Below, in pieces: positions 12,601 to 25,062 of a stretch of DNA of 64,000 nucleotides. Made by a program: the position numbers and the translations under genes. Source of the stretch: Margaritifera margaritifera (Eukaryota > Mollusca > Bivalvia > Unionida > Margaritiferidae); the NCBI GenBank assembly GCA_029931535.1, contig JAQPZY010001523.1, positions 1,628,501 through 1,692,500 of the forward strand. Reading direction: 5' to 3'. A model generated the notes under the pieces. The model saw only the letters and a program-made list of their open reading frames with translations. It had not been told where the DNA came from and made no database searches. Numbering within the stretch: position 1 is the first letter of the stretch; the number at the start of each line of letters is the position of its first letter.

Positions 12601-13159
12601 ACTCACAATGCCCCTCACAATGATTGTTGGTTAAATAAAATGCAGAACGAACAATAATGATCATCTTTATACAGTTAAATTACTGCAGAAAGGGCCGATA
12701 TGGACCATTATTTGAAAACCATGTCGGAGATAATAGAAACATAAACAGACAATATCAGACTGAGAGAACAATCATCACTTCTACCTGTAATCGCAGGTAG
12801 GATGAATACTAAAATAGAGTTTATGCCAGATGAATTCCAACATGGAGTGTGCACATTGTGGCCAGTCTTGTCTTTTGTGTGCTTTATTGCAGGTAACCCA
12901 GTATTAAAAGACTAATTCTCTAAGGATAAGACCGTGAGTCCAGCTTATTAAATTTTTAAACCAGAATGTAATAAACTATTGCATAGCTCGCCTCTACGAA
13001 TATTTTAGTAGCAGCCACTGTAAACATTAATTATCATACATAAATTAAATCCTGACCTACAAAATGACATCCCGGTGACAGGGCATGCAAGATATACAAT
13101 AAAAAGCACACTCTTTTCTATGATGTCAAAGCAAAATCAACATAATGAGTAGATAACAA

Positions 13160-14340
13160 GTGGCCCAAGTCGGCCTGAGATTGTTCACCTGGCTGACATT
13201 TGGTAAATAGCCAAATGTAAAGCAGATGGCCAACAAATCTTGGTCAGTAGGATGCTTTCTGTAGAAATTTCTTTCAATGCTGTTGTTTGTATATGTTACG
13301 AAAACAGTTGTTTCAAGGTTTGTCCAGTCTTTATATCTTTATCCATATTTCATGGCACATAATCATCATTTGTCCTATACTTAAAGACCTCAATGCCAGG
13401 ACGCTTTTTCAAAGTTTCTCAAACTTCTGTTAAACTTTTTATTTTGTTATTTTGATAGAAAAAAATTCTTCTATTTTTAGTAATGGCAGACGTATTTTAC
13501 CGCGGATCGGCATCACTCATACCAATGTGACAGGCCCTCTAGATTGGATGCTTTCTGTCAAATGTTCTCAAAATCGGTTAAGCAGCTTTTTAAAAGAAGT
13601 TATTGAAACTTTTTGTATTTTTAGTAACAGCAGCCATATTTGATGCCTGATTGGGATCTACTGTATACAGTTAAAAGCCCTTTATGCTAGGCTGCATTCT
13701 GTTAAATTTGGTCAAATTCTGGTTAATGTTTTTGTAAAAGTCATTGAAAGAATTTTATCCTAAGTAACGGCAGCCATATTTGATAGTGAATTGGCATCAT
13801 TAAAAGCCATTAATACCAGAACATTGTCTCTCAAATTCGGTCAGATTTTCTGCTGAGCAGTTTCTAGGAAGAATTCATTTAATGTTTTTTATGTTTGGAA
13901 CGGTAGCCATATTTGATGTTACATTGGCATAATTTGTATAAACTTTAAAGGTCTTTATGCCGGTAAGCTATTTGTCAAATTTTGCTTTTTAAACATGTTT
14001 CTGCTTTTAGTAATGGTTGCTAGACTTGATGGCAAATCAGCATCTTTTGAAGAAACGTTAAAGCCATTCATGCCAGGATGCTTTTTGTCATATTTGGTCA
14101 AATTCTGTTGAGCAGGTTTTGAGAAGTTGTTTGAATTTTTCTATTTTTAGTAACTTTGGTCATATTGAATGACATATTTGAATCCAGTGAACATATTTGA
14201 AAAGTCTTGATCCCAAATAGCTTCCTGTAAAGTCATGTGCAGATTTGTCAAGCGGTTTTTGAGAAGTTGTAAAATGCAAGTACGAACGGATGACGCACAA
14301 CAGATGACACACGATGCACACTGGACAACGGACCATAAAA
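13160..14340 (+). repeat. Array of ~135-140 bp monomers with GCAGCCATATTTGAT core
   Basis: TTTTAGTAA(T/C)(G/A)GCAGCCATATTTGA recurs near 13480, 13619, 13762, 13896, 14009 and 14147. The module begins near GTTCACCTGGCTGACATTTG and ends with ACGGATGACGCACAACAGATG. One further monomer of the family is at ~25604 in the duplicated copy. Confidence 0.8.
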
Positions 14341-14383
14341 TAAACTAAAAAACAAAGAATAATTTTGTTTTATCTTGTCTTCA

Positions 14384-15700
14384 AAATATTGTTCTTAAAA
14401 TCTGCTTCAGAAGCTATCGCTATTGTCCAAACGCATAAGCCAGATTTTACTGGATAGAAGGCACATGCTAAGAGTAACCATGGAGTGGGAGTCAGTGTGA
14501 CCTCTATTAGAAGCAAAGTTCATGTATCAGAAATTGGATTGATTAGCCAATACAGCTGAGGCCTCGTGTGAAATGCACGCTGTCCACTTGTTTTGTTTTG
14601 TTTTTCTTTCCTATTTATTCAAGATATACAATACCCAGTTAACCTGTTGATGGTAACCTATCACAATATAACCATCAAGTTTGATTATTCTAGGGTGAAC
14701 AGTGCTTGAGAAATACTTTTGTGATGAGAGTATAGTATTCGTCAAGATGCATCTCCTCACCAAGTTTCATGATTCCAGTTGTAATAGTATGTACACAGGG
14801 TGCGAAAACCTGAGCTACTTAACCAAGAATGTACAAATAATGTAAATGCATGTACTAAGTTAGCCACCTCCCCAGGGCGTAGGTGCTATGAAACCCACTC
14901 CAAACTGTTGCCTATGACTTAGGAAAAAAGAATGGATGAAATGCAATGAGGCATTACATATGGATATGATTTTTTTACGTGTGGACACTGATGCCAGGGG
15001 TGGTGCAATAATTCTCTGGCTAAAAAGTGAGAAAAGAGCATATTTTCAGATATGGCGTTGTCAAACTGGAGTAAATTAATAACTTATAGGTGAAATGTGC
15101 TTCACTTCTCATTACATTCCAGGCAACGATAGTGAAATGGAGCCATTCCTTTAAACAAAATTATTTACAGTCTAGAGGAAATATCTTCATGAAAACAGAG
15201 TGCATCCTTTTATTTCGTAAAGAAAAAAGAAAAACACTTAAGTTCTAAAGCCATTGTCACTAAAGTAGAGAAGGTAGTACTAAAATCAGTACCTACCCAT
15301 GTCATAATATCGTGAAATAATTATTTTAAATAATAACCCAGCATACACTAGATTTCAGTGACGGATTTATGATTTTCCCACCCCAAGGCACTTGGAGTTG
15401 CCGCCTCCCAAACCAAAAAAAATCCCCCAAAAACCAAAAAACAAACGAACAAAATGCCTTCAAACCAGTGCCTTTTCCAGACCTTTACGCCTTTAAATAG
15501 TGGCAAAATTGAATTTAAACTTTCTTTTTCTTACAAAATAAATAAATTTTGTAACAAAGCCCAATTTTCCTACTTAAAATCTGCCGTCCGCTGAATTTTT
15601 ACCGCCCTAGGCAGCTGCCTTGCCTGCCAAATGGGAGATCCGTCACTGCTAGATTTGTGTACGAATTTTTCTAACATATTTAATTACTCAGGTAATGCAT
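14384..15700 (+). repeat. Duplicated segment, copy A
   Basis: Direct repeat of the segment at 25840-27880: both contain CTTCAGAAGC, GTTAACCTGTTGA(T/G)GGTAAC, CACCAAGTTTCATGATTCC, TTGAAACCCACTCCAAACTG-like text and ACAGAGTG(C/T)ATC in the same order. The preceding monomer array also matches. Copy A is shorter and has a MITE at 15356. Confidence 0.85.
15356..15648. mobile_element. hAT-type MITE (293 bp) with 8-bp target duplication
   Basis: Terminal inverted repeats CAGTGACGGAT...ATCCGTCACTG. Perfect 8-bp duplication CTAGATTT at 15348-15355 and 15649-15656. Eight-base duplications and CAGTG ends are typical of the hAT superfamily. No transposase inside. The paralogous segment near 27850-27875 has the site without the insert (GCATACACTGCATTTGTGT). 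Confidence 0.9.
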
Positions 15701-16534
15701 ATTTCTGTATTAAACACAACTAATGAATTCCTGATTGTCATGTAATGCATATTTCTGTAATACAATAAATACCTGGGGATACCCCATCTATATTATGTGG
15801 AACTGAACTAACACTAGACGTCTAGTGAGATATTCTGTCTGCGGTGAAACTTGGCAAATCAAATCCCTCGTTACTCAGAGTTCTTGTCAAATTAAAACAA
15901 TAAATTTATATAAATAAACCTATCTACTCCCCATCACATGTGTATTCCCAAGAACACTGTCTAATCCCAATGGTATAGGTTTAACACAGCACCGTAAACC
16001 TTAATTCACACTCACCTGCCTTGAAATCACTGCCAGACCTCTTTTGGGTAACTCTCCAAGTTGAAATATACGGGCAGAACTGGTTTCATAACGAATTCGG
16101 TAATTAAAAAAAAAAATCTTCCTGTCTTTTAAATATGGAATATTACATGTACTTCTAATTATGTATACAAAGTATGTGTAGGTTATACTGTTTTTATGTA
16201 GACCAGTTTGATAATATGTAATTATTTTCTTTTTATGAGGTTAATACAAGGATGTATACCCCCCACCCCCACCCCCGACAAACGATCTTCACTGAGGATG
16301 CAGACTGCTGTGAATATAGATTTCTAGAGTTGATAGTAGTAGAGAAAACGCCGATCCGACAAATGTCAACCACTTTAAACCAGTTTTCACAATTCTTCAC
16401 AAAAAAAACTAGCCCACCAACATGTAACCCCTTTTAAAAAAAACTCAAAAACATGATTATTACTTTTATAAAATTCAAAAACACTTATGATTATTACTTT
16501 AAAAAAATTCAAAAACACTTATGATTATTACTTT
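15701..16534. other. No gene recognised
   Basis: Two copies of GTAATGCATATTTCTGTA (15690s and 15740s), a C-rich tract CCCCCCACCCCCACCCCC at 16259 and repeated AAAAACACTTATGATTATTA near 16480. Nothing coding is seen. Confidence 0.5.
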
Positions 16535-17156
16535 TAAAATTTTTTAAAAAGCTGGACCACTAGTATATGACCATCCATCATTTTTATTTAAAATCTCGAC
16601 CACGAAACTTTAGTACTGACCAACAACCATTTTTTCAAAAATCTAGACCACTCAACCGGTTTTTAATTTCTTTTAATTAACTTGTGTATGATTGCTACTT
16701 TTAACATTTAAAAACAAAAAGTTGGACCACTAGTATGTGGCTATCCACCATTTTTATTTTTGTTAAATGATGCACCCCCATCCTAATTAAATCAACCACT
16801 TTAAATCTTAGAATAATGTTAGAGAGCAAAATGGCAAGATTATCCTACTGACCCACTCATAAAAGAACTTAATAAATTAAATTTACTTTTTAAAAATAAA
16901 AAATAAAAACAACTCTAGCAATCTTATTTAAATCGTATACACACATGAAATAAGTAACTAATATCTGGTGTCAAATATGACGTTAATAATCAAGAGTTTT
17001 CAATATTTTCATTTTTATTCCTGGCCGTGAATTACTGGATTTTCCGAGTGAAATGATTGTAATAATGCACTGGAGTGAAAAAATATCATATTTTTCACTG
17101 CCCTTTCAATAGACGTTGATAACATTATGACTAAGAAATTTCAAGCAGTTCTAAGA

Positions 17157-17215
17157 CGCTTTCGTGGTGTAAAGGCAAATATGTCCGCCTCGCATACAGA
17201 CGAACCGCGTTGAAA
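17157..17215 (+). other. Decayed tRNA-like stretch
   Basis: TTTCGTGGTGTAAAGGCAAA, CCGCCTCGCATA and GCGTTGAAATTT resemble the A box, anticodon loop and B box of a tRNA, but the anticodon and T stems do not pair. Probably the head of an old SINE in the right-arm insertion. Confidence 0.25.
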
Positions 17216-17980
17216 TTTAGCAATAGCCAATTGATTTTTTTTTCATCTGCTGTTTTATCTTGAATTCGGAAGGAGCATTATGCTACTACTGATATTTTCT
17301 GTGCTAATATACGCAAAACACAGCAGAACATAAACGGTAAACCGCTGACATTATCGCGAGGGATACAGTAAGAAATCTACTACTTCAGTCTGTTATAGAA
17401 ATTGAGCATAAAATAAAAAGAAAATTTGTTTGCTCAGATTGAATAACGGATAAATTTCATCTCATGGGTGAAAAACTCAAGTATTTTCACCCACTCGATG
17501 AAATATATCCGTTATTCACTCTGGGCAAGCAAATATCCTCTATATATTACTTTAACGTTAAGTATTTTATACCATTTTTTAAAAATCCTCTTAGACCGAA
17601 TAAATGAATAATATAACAAAACTAATTGGAAGTTTACAGATTCTTCTCTTTCTAATTGTAATTAATACAAACTTTCAAAATTATAGAATTATATGTAGCA
17701 AAAGTTACAATTTTATATAGATTTAAAGTAAACTTTACAAATTATCGAATCTATACATTGAAAAAGTTAAAATTTTATCTAGATTTAAAGCCAAAACATC
17801 TGTACAGTTATTAAAATAACTAGATCTACTTGAAATTTAAAAAAAAAAAAAAAAATATTAACATTTTCATGCTTTATAGTTTTTATCACTTATGTTAAAA
17901 CCCGTAAAAAGTAAATTGTGGTTGTAATGACCTACTTTTCTTTTTAAAACTGGCTATTCTAAATTTTGTATTATTTACTA

Positions 17981-18497
17981 TAGCGTCCACCCACCCGATG
18001 TCGTTCAGATTCTTCCATCGTGCGCCATGTTTCTCGCGATCTAACGCGCTTGTTTCGAGATAATGACGTCATCAGCTGTGTCACCAGCGTTCTTCAAGAT
18101 TTAATTATATAGTAAAATCAGACCAACTGAGATTCAAAAAGGTAATTTCATGTAATTTAAAAAAAATCATAATGAAAATCTATATTTTCACTAATGCCTT
18201 ATTTGTGTCCGACTTTTTGTCCTTGAATTTTCTATTAGCATCCAACGGCCAGTTGTTGTATGCCTCCTTCAATCGTGCGCCATGTTTCTCGCGATCTACC
18301 GAGCTTGTTGCGAGATAATGACGTCATCAGCTGTGTCACCAGCGTTCCTCAGAAGCGAAAGAATATAATTTTACAGTCAAAGCATACAAAATGCGATTCA
18401 AAAAGGTAATTTCATGTAATTTTAAAAAATCATAATGAAAATCTATGTTTTTACCAATGCCTTTTTTGTGTCCGACTTTTTGACCTTGAATTTTCTA
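17981..18497 (+). repeat. ~256-bp tandem duplication
   Basis: Two units, from 17981 and 18237, share TCGTGCGCCATGTTTCTCGC, ATAATGACGTCATCAGCTGT and AAAAAGGTAATTTCATGTAA. Each unit includes the palindrome TGACGTCA. Confidence 0.9.
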
Positions 18498-18499
18498 TT

Positions 18500-20012
18500 A
18501 TGCTACAGACAGCGCCGCCGATCACATGTTGGCTTTGTTTACATATTTTGAACAGGATAAACCACTTTGGAAATTTCTACAACTGGTTAGCAAATTAAAT
18601 ATTTGGTTTTAATCAAGTTGAGTTCTTATACGACGTTAGAAAAATGTACACTCGAAATGTATATTCACTACGGACTTTTTCGTTTCAGTATTATTTCATA
18701 CTAAACATATATTCTACATCAAAAGACATTGAATTTATTATAATAAAATGTGTATCCATTCACCAGTGTCTATTTTTAAATTTCTCTCTCCCTCTGTCTC
18801 TCTGTATGTCTGTCTGTCTCTCTCTCAGCCTATTGAGTCATGTATCTATATGGTAAAGAACAAGCAAGCAGTAATGTAAGAGCACAGACTGCATATAGAA
18901 TTAACGCAAAAAAATTATTAATTTTAATTATTTTTTTATTATTTCAAAAACACGGAGACGCTATAAACTAATAATATCCATACCTTGGTCTAACTGGTAC
19001 GGTCCGGTCATATGCCACGTGACTTTTTAGTAAGTGTCACGAATCATGGACCTCACTTCCGGAAATAAGTCAACATACACACGCTCGGAAAAACGGTAAT
19101 TATGAACTAATGTACATGAAATTAAAAAAAAAATTTCACGCTGATTAAAAGAAGTAAATATAGTTGATCACTTTTATGGTTTATTTGAATAGATTATCAT
19201 AATATTTTAACGAACGCGTTAAAATTCAAGTGAACGAAAGGTGGTTACTCGAGGCTATATGCTAAAGATAGCGCAGCCAACTACATATCTTAAACAGGAA
19301 ACCAAATTTGGAATTTATACAACGTGATAGCCAATGTAAATATTTGGTTTTAATCATGTGGGGTTCTTATACAACGTAAGAAAAATTTACACTCGAAATG
19401 TATATTCACTACGGACTTTTTCGTTTCAGTATTATTTCATAATGAACATATATTCTACATCAAAAGACATTGAATCTATTATAATAAAATGTGTTTTCCA
19501 TTCACCAGTGTATATTTTTAAATTTCTCTCTCCCTCTGTCTCTCTCTCTGCCTATAGAGTCATGTATTTGTATGGTAAAGAACAAGCAAGCAGAAATGTA
19601 AGTGAACAAACTGCATATAGAATTAACGGAATTTGTTTGTTTTTTCATATTTAAATTTTATTTTTTTATTTAAAAAACATGGAGACGCTATAAACTAATA
19701 ATATCCATACCTTGACCTAACTGGCACATTCTGGTCATATGCCACGTGACTTTCTAGTTAGCGTCACGAACCATGGATGACACTTCCGGAAATAAGCAAA
19801 ATTACACACGCTCGGAAAAACGGCAATTCTGAACTAATGTACATGAATGCCAACAATTTTTTAACGATGGTTAAATGAAGTAGATATAGTTAAACACTTT
19901 CTATGTTTTTTTTGTTGTTGTTGTTGTTGTTTTAATAGATTCTCACAATATTATAATAAACGCGTTAAAATTCACGTTAAGTGCACGAAAAGTGGTTGCT
20001 CGAGGCTACCGG
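18500..20012 (+). repeat. ~755-bp tandem duplication
   Basis: Units at 18500-19259 and 19260-20012 share CACTCGAAATGTATATTCAC, ACTTCCGGAAATAAG, ACACACGCTCGGAAAAACGG and a final GTGGTTACTCGAGGCTA or close variant. Confidence 0.9.
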
Positions 20013-20046
20013 CGCAGCAGGCGGGACAAAACATTCTACAGAACTT

Positions 20047-20292
20047 CCTGTTAGTTCATTCTTGACACCGACCTTCACATTATTTGCGTTAAATTATCCT
20101 GTTAGATCATTCTTGACACAGACCTTCAAATTATTTGCGTTAAATTATTCTGTTAGTTCATTCTTGACACAGACCTTCAAATTATTTGCGTTAAATTATC
20201 CTGTTAGTTCATTCTTAACACAGACCTTCAAATTATTTGCGTTAAATTACCCTGTTAGTTCTTTCTTGACACAGACCTTCAAATTTGCGTAA
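20047..20292 (+). repeat. 51-bp minisatellite, 4.7 units
   Basis: Unit TGTTAGTTCATTCTTGACAC continuing AGACCTTCAAATTATTTGCG and TTAAATTATCC. As 51 is a multiple of three, one plus frame is open as a 17-residue repeat, a by-product of period and not evidence of a gene. Confidence 0.95.
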
Positions 20293-20929
20293 GATTACAA
20301 GAGTGCATGATGAAATAAACTCCGCTACGATTGATTTCAGATTAGTGTAAAACTCTGCGTCATAAAGTATTGAACGCATCTTTTGTTTGTAAGTACCAAT
20401 TTCGTACCTCGTGTTGTTGTTACTCTCATTTATAGAGAGTGCCAAACATTTAAGCAATGTAATAATAACAGGTAACTCTAACGGTGTAAGTGTAAGTTTA
20501 TAAATTATGTAAAAACATACATGTACAGCTCGATAAAATTTGCTTTTAATTTTCTAAGATTTGAATAGTATTTCCGGTCGTATCAAAACTACTCGAGAAG
20601 ATTGCAGATTTCGAAAGAATATACATATTGAATTTCTCTCAAAGAATTCTATGTAGCCTCGTAAGAAAATATAAATATAGCTATTTTATCTCCTAAAATC
20701 TACTGTTAGAAGCTATTTGAGTTGCATCCCCTAAAAGACGTTTATTATTATGAGTTACTCCCCCTACATTTAAAAACCCAGATTCAACACAAATTCAGCA
20801 ACCCTGTGTCAAAATGTGGACCATGTTTTGCGTGTAATGAAAGATTTGATAAAAGAAAACAGAAACAAGAAAAAAAACCACTTTCAACAAAATAATTATA
20901 ATCCCAGTGGTGCAAGTAAGCCGGTACAG

Positions 20930-21667
20930 TCAGTCTGCTGTCCTGTTTGTATAGAAGGTTCCGTTACATATTTAAACAGATTCTCAGAAACATGAAAAAA
21001 GTCAAGCCTAGCTTGTTTAATGGGGTTAGTTTTCCTCCATGTATATCTCTCATGGTACAAATATTATGTTCCTTCCAAATGTCAATCAAATTGCGTTCAG
21101 CACAGAAATCTACAACTGCTTCCCTTGCCTTTGGATTAATTATTGTTGTATAATTATTTGTTGATTTTAGGCTTAAATACCAGATTAAAATCACCATCAG
21201 TAATTACATAATTATTGTTAATTTCAATAATATCTTCATTTAGTTCTGTATAGAAATCCAATCTATCTCTAGTAGCTCCATATATATTCACAAGTGTAAG
21301 TCTCTGACTCTGAAATGATACATCAAGAATAATTTTACTTCCTGTTTCATCCCTCTTCACTATATGTACAGTGAACTGAAAATTGTTATTTAGAAGTATT
21401 GCTACTCCTCTCGAGTTTGAAGATAGTAGAGTTAAAAAACATTCATATCCCCATATTGACTTTATATAAGTCTCCAATTGTTTAGTAAAATGGGTGTCTG
21501 CAATAAATATATTGCATATATTTTCTTTTACTTTTCAAGTAGTTAAATACATCTCTTCTATTATGAGGATTCCCAAATCCCTGGCAATTCATAGAAACTA
21601 TGTCACTATCCATTCCCAAGAACATTGTTATACCTAGATACTTGTAAAGTGCAGAGTTCACCAACAT
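20930..21667 (-). mobile_element. L1-like LINE ORF2 remnant: APE endonuclease
   Basis: Read through frameshifts on the minus strand: SMNCQGFGNPHNRRDVFNYL, then a broken DTHF-like block, WGYECFLTLLSSNSRGVAIL, VNIYGATRDRLDFYTELNED, ITDGDFNLVFKPKINK, AREAVVDFCAERNLIDIWKE and DFFHVSENLFKYVTEPSIQT. These are the ordered motifs of an AP-endonuclease domain of L1/Tx1-type LINEs (SxNxxG, SRGVAIL, DxN, LxDxW, xDFFxVS). The expected next motif (SDH) is cut after GQQTD at about 20930, next to the right inverted arm. No reverse transcriptase is present in the window. Confidence 0.85.
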
Positions 21668-22639
21668 GATCTAAGTTAAATATAGTTAAAATAGGCTTAC
21701 AAATACATCTATAATCTGTGATGCTTAAATTAATGTTCTCCCTAGATCTAATTTAACACTGAAATTTCCTTGAAATAAACATAAAAAAGATCATTTGTTT
21801 CATTTTTTGACTCCACCACTGTTCACATCTCAAACTAGAAAAATACTGTGTTCAATTTGAGGTAGAGAACTCTTGTGAAGTATAATATAAAGGCCATAAA
21901 CTTGACCAAGTGTTATATTTAGGTATACAAAAAAAAACATTGTAGTCGCTAGCACAGGACTTAAAGAAGAACCATTTCTCTTGTACCATATAAATCCAAT
22001 TTCTTAGGTAAGTCGGCATTTGTACTTTCCCCTCCTAACAACACTGTGTACAGAGTGCACCATATGATAGTGCCGTTAGTATATCTAAACAGAGTAGGAT
22101 ATTTATATTAAAAGATTTACCCCAAACTGAATTTTAATACAGACATATTTTTTATACAAGTTTTGGGGTGGGTTTTTTTGTAAGGTGCATAAAGAAAAAT
22201 GACAGCCCTAAAAACAATTTAAAAAAAAAAATAATTTCAGTTATTGAGGAAAGGATATGTGCATCAGAAACTTGCAGGTCATATTTTTGGACTAATTTGG
22301 TTTCTAACTTTATCAATGTCTGTTTTATCCAATAGTATCAAAACTGACTATCAGCACGGTACTCTTGTACAGTAATATTCAAAGAAATTCGTAGAAAATT
22401 TATTCCAGAAGTTTTGACAAGTCTTGTGGTCTGACTCATTTTATTCTATCACCATCCAGCTTTAAAAAAAATCTGCAATCGAAAATCCATGCCTGTGTCA
22501 CCCTATCTTGTTTTTCAAGGACACCAAGGAAATCCATGAACATCTTCTTTTATCACTATACTGGTATCTTTAAAGCCTGTCCTTTTCCCCTTAGAACTTC
22601 CAGCTTTTTAATTCTTGATGAGAATCTACAAATGATGGA
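21668..22639. other. Eroded LINE interior
   Basis: Lies between the ORF1 and endonuclease remnants, in the same orientation by inference. Only short open segments are seen. Confidence 0.4.
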
Positions 22640-23380
22640 TCTGTTTTGCTTCTTCTGAAAATTTTCTTACTTGAAATATTACTTGGCAACATCTTCATCT
22701 TGTTGCTTAGCGAAGCAGTTACTTTCTCAACATATTGTTAAATTGTCGCCTCGTCTTTATCGGAGATTCTGTACATTTTTTTATTTTCTATTCGTGTGTA
22801 CTGTTCAAGATTGTCTAAATATTTGTTATATGTATCTAAGTGCCCAATGGTATCTTTATGCTTCTCATTTTCTATGTGTAGTTTTTTAACTTTATGCTGC
22901 AACTGACATATCTGCTTGCAGGGTGAACACTTCTTCTTTCAGTTGCTTAACATTCAGATTCATCTGTTCTAGCTCTCTTTTTAACTCTTCTGTAAGAGCA
23001 TTATGTCCTTTTTCCTGGTTAAACTCCAGTACTTTTTGTGATGATTTCCCCCAATTTACCCTCTATGTATTCCTTTGTTGCCATTTTATCAATAGCAGCA
23101 AGTGCATCTAATTTCTCTGTAATAGGTTCTTTCCTCCCTCCTCTCCATTGCCTCCTGAGGTAGAAACATGCTTTCTCTGTACAACATTCTCAACAGATTT
23201 TGAATTTTTTCTTGACCCACTTCTACCTTGTCCAGGCATTCTTGTTTATTTTTACTTGGTATTATTTTGCGTTGTTCAAGTATCTTTATGTATTCCAGCA
23301 CTGATGGAAGGTTACTGGTTTTCCTCACAAAATGTCACAAATATGTCATTTGACTCATGCAGTTTGTCAACACATTGCTC
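22640..23380 (-). mobile_element. Same LINE, ORF1 remnant with coiled coil
   Basis: Minus-strand frames give LPSVLEYIKILEQRKIIPSK, ITEKLDALAAIDKMATKEYI, then after a frameshift LEFNQEKGHNALTEELKREL and EQMNLNVKQLKEEVFTLQA, and finally SKKIFRRSKTDPSFVDSHQE. Heptad-like Leu/Glu/Lys spacing supports a coiled coil, as in L1-type ORF1. It precedes the endonuclease in the same orientation with ~1 kb of eroded DNA between. Confidence 0.65.
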
Positions 23381-25062
23381 TAGTATCAGAAATTTTCGTG
23401 GGGGGCCAATTTTCGTGGTTTTTGTTGTTGCCCTGAACCATGAATTTAAATAAATACCCGACTAAAAATTTGCCACATATGATGATGACCCCCCCATGTT
23501 TGTACTGTGTTTCATTCTAGAGATTAACAAAGCTTCTAGTATTTGATAAATCAATATTAATACTGTAATCTGGTAATAAACTATTAGCTTCTACACGTGT
23601 TTGTTTTATTTTAACCCTTTGAAAAAAGAATTGCAAAGCATTTTATATTGTTTCAATGCACACGTATCCATAAGGTATCCGATAGCTGTAATTTCCACTC
23701 ACTGCCTCAAATCAATATGTGAGATAAGGATAGAGAGAAACAAGAAAAAGCACAAGGTATTCAAACACTAGTAATACTGAAAATGAAAGAAAGAATATAA
23801 AATACTAATACATGAAAAATAAATTTTATACTTATTCAAATCGATCCTTCATTCGAGTACAATTGCTGTTGAAAAATTTAAATCCTCCCGAAAGCACATT
23901 TCATTTTATCAATGCATTTTTAATCCAAATGAACAACAAGCCTGTAAAATACTACAACTATTGCTTGAAGCACTATTATTAATGAAACACTATGTATATA
24001 CGTATATACACTAATTACAGCAAAGCATTAAAACTCACACTTCACTGATTTTTGGACAAAGCCACTGTGTCAACATCTTGTCAATCAAGTCTCATGGTAC
24101 ACAAATTCTTATCAGGTAAATAATCCCCAAATTGCAGAATTAAACAAGTCCAGCTTTCTCAAAACCACTGATAATTAGGTCTGATCTTTCACTCATTGTC
24201 ACGCGAGCTGCAAGTATCCATTCAGCATGAATTGGCTTGATTAATGAGGCTGCAAGGTTCACTAATACAATGCACCGATTGTCACCAGTAACAATCTTGC
24301 TTTTCCAGGATTGCCACCATGGCCTCTTTAGCATACCAGTTGTGGAAGTGTGATTTTAATTCTTCTTTGTACTTTTTATTTATTGTCAAGTTTAGTGGTT
24401 GAAGTTGGTCTGTACATGAAGCAGGCACAAACAAATGAGCGATTCACGTGTCTTTCAATTTAGTTAGCATCTTTGCACTTTGGTGGGCTATAAGCACATC
24501 AAATATTGCCACTGCCTGCTAATTACATTGAGCAAGGGGCAGCTGGTCACATGTTTTGTTCACTTTATGGACAGTGGTTTAAGAGGTCATACAGATGTAC
24601 TTTAATAACTGATTGGCTGAGTGTTGTTGGCTGTGACAGCTTCTTTGATATTGAGCACTCAGATGAAAAAATGGTGTAAGTGATTGATCTTGACAGGTGT
24701 TTTATTTGTGTGCATAGAGGTGGTAGTATTGTTTTATTGTTGTTGGCTGTGTCGGCTTCCATTGATGTTATCCACTTGGACGAAAAAACGTGTAAGTATT
24801 GAACTTTTCAGGTCTTTGATTTGTGCTCATACATGTGGTAGTATTGTTTTAAATATTCAAGTGACCACCGTTTGCGTTCAGCATAGTTTTATTCTTTTGT
24901 ATTCTTTATTTTGGGTATTTGTAGAGGTTAAACCACGAAATTAAATACTTACTAATATGCAAACTTTGAAAGGCAAAACCACAATTTAAATACCCACGAA
25001 AATGTCTTATTTTTACAAAACCATGAACATCGAGCCCCACGAAAATAAATTATACTACAGTA
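23381..25062. mobile_element. pogo/Tigger-like DNA transposon, decayed
   Basis: Left end TAGTATCAGAAATTTTCGTG and right end, reverse complemented, TAGTATAATTTATTTTCGTG form imperfect terminal inverted repeats; similarity continues for ~90 bases with repeated TTTTCGTGG. It carries the transposase remnant described separately. Its left end abuts the LINE ORF1, so it probably inserted into the LINE. Confidence 0.6.
24134..24545 (-). pseudogene. Tigger/pogo-type DDE transposase C-terminal fragment
   Basis: Minus-strand text, with one frameshift and several stops, reads VPASCTDQLQPLNLTINKKY, KEELKSHFHNWYAKEAM, then SLIKPIHAEWILAARVTMSE and SDLIISGFEKAGLV. This is the conserved end of the DDE_1 domain in Tigger/pogo proteins (P-x-x-TxxLQPLDL, WYA, LKPLHAxW, GWxxAGI). 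The catalytic aspartates upstream are not recognisable, so it is inactive. Confidence 0.8.

Larger units (their letters stand above)
16535..20896 (-). repeat. Right arm of the inverted structure
   Basis: Read on the minus strand it repeats the left arm in order: 20896-20440, 20330-20230, then 17900-17550 and 17000-16535. Insertions private to this arm are ~17000-17550 (with a decayed tRNA-like stretch), the tandem duplications at 17981-20012 and an expanded 51-bp array at 20047-20292. The left arm carries only one 51-bp unit (about 3250-3290), which shows the expansion occurred after the arms separated. Confidence 0.8.

Noticed and set aside
17157..17215. tRNA gene
   Set aside because: A- and B-box-like text, but the stems do not pair and the B box is degenerate; a decayed tRNA-like fragment at most.
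19981..20292. 103-codon ORF with 17-residue repeats
   Set aside because: Direct consequence of the 51-bp array.
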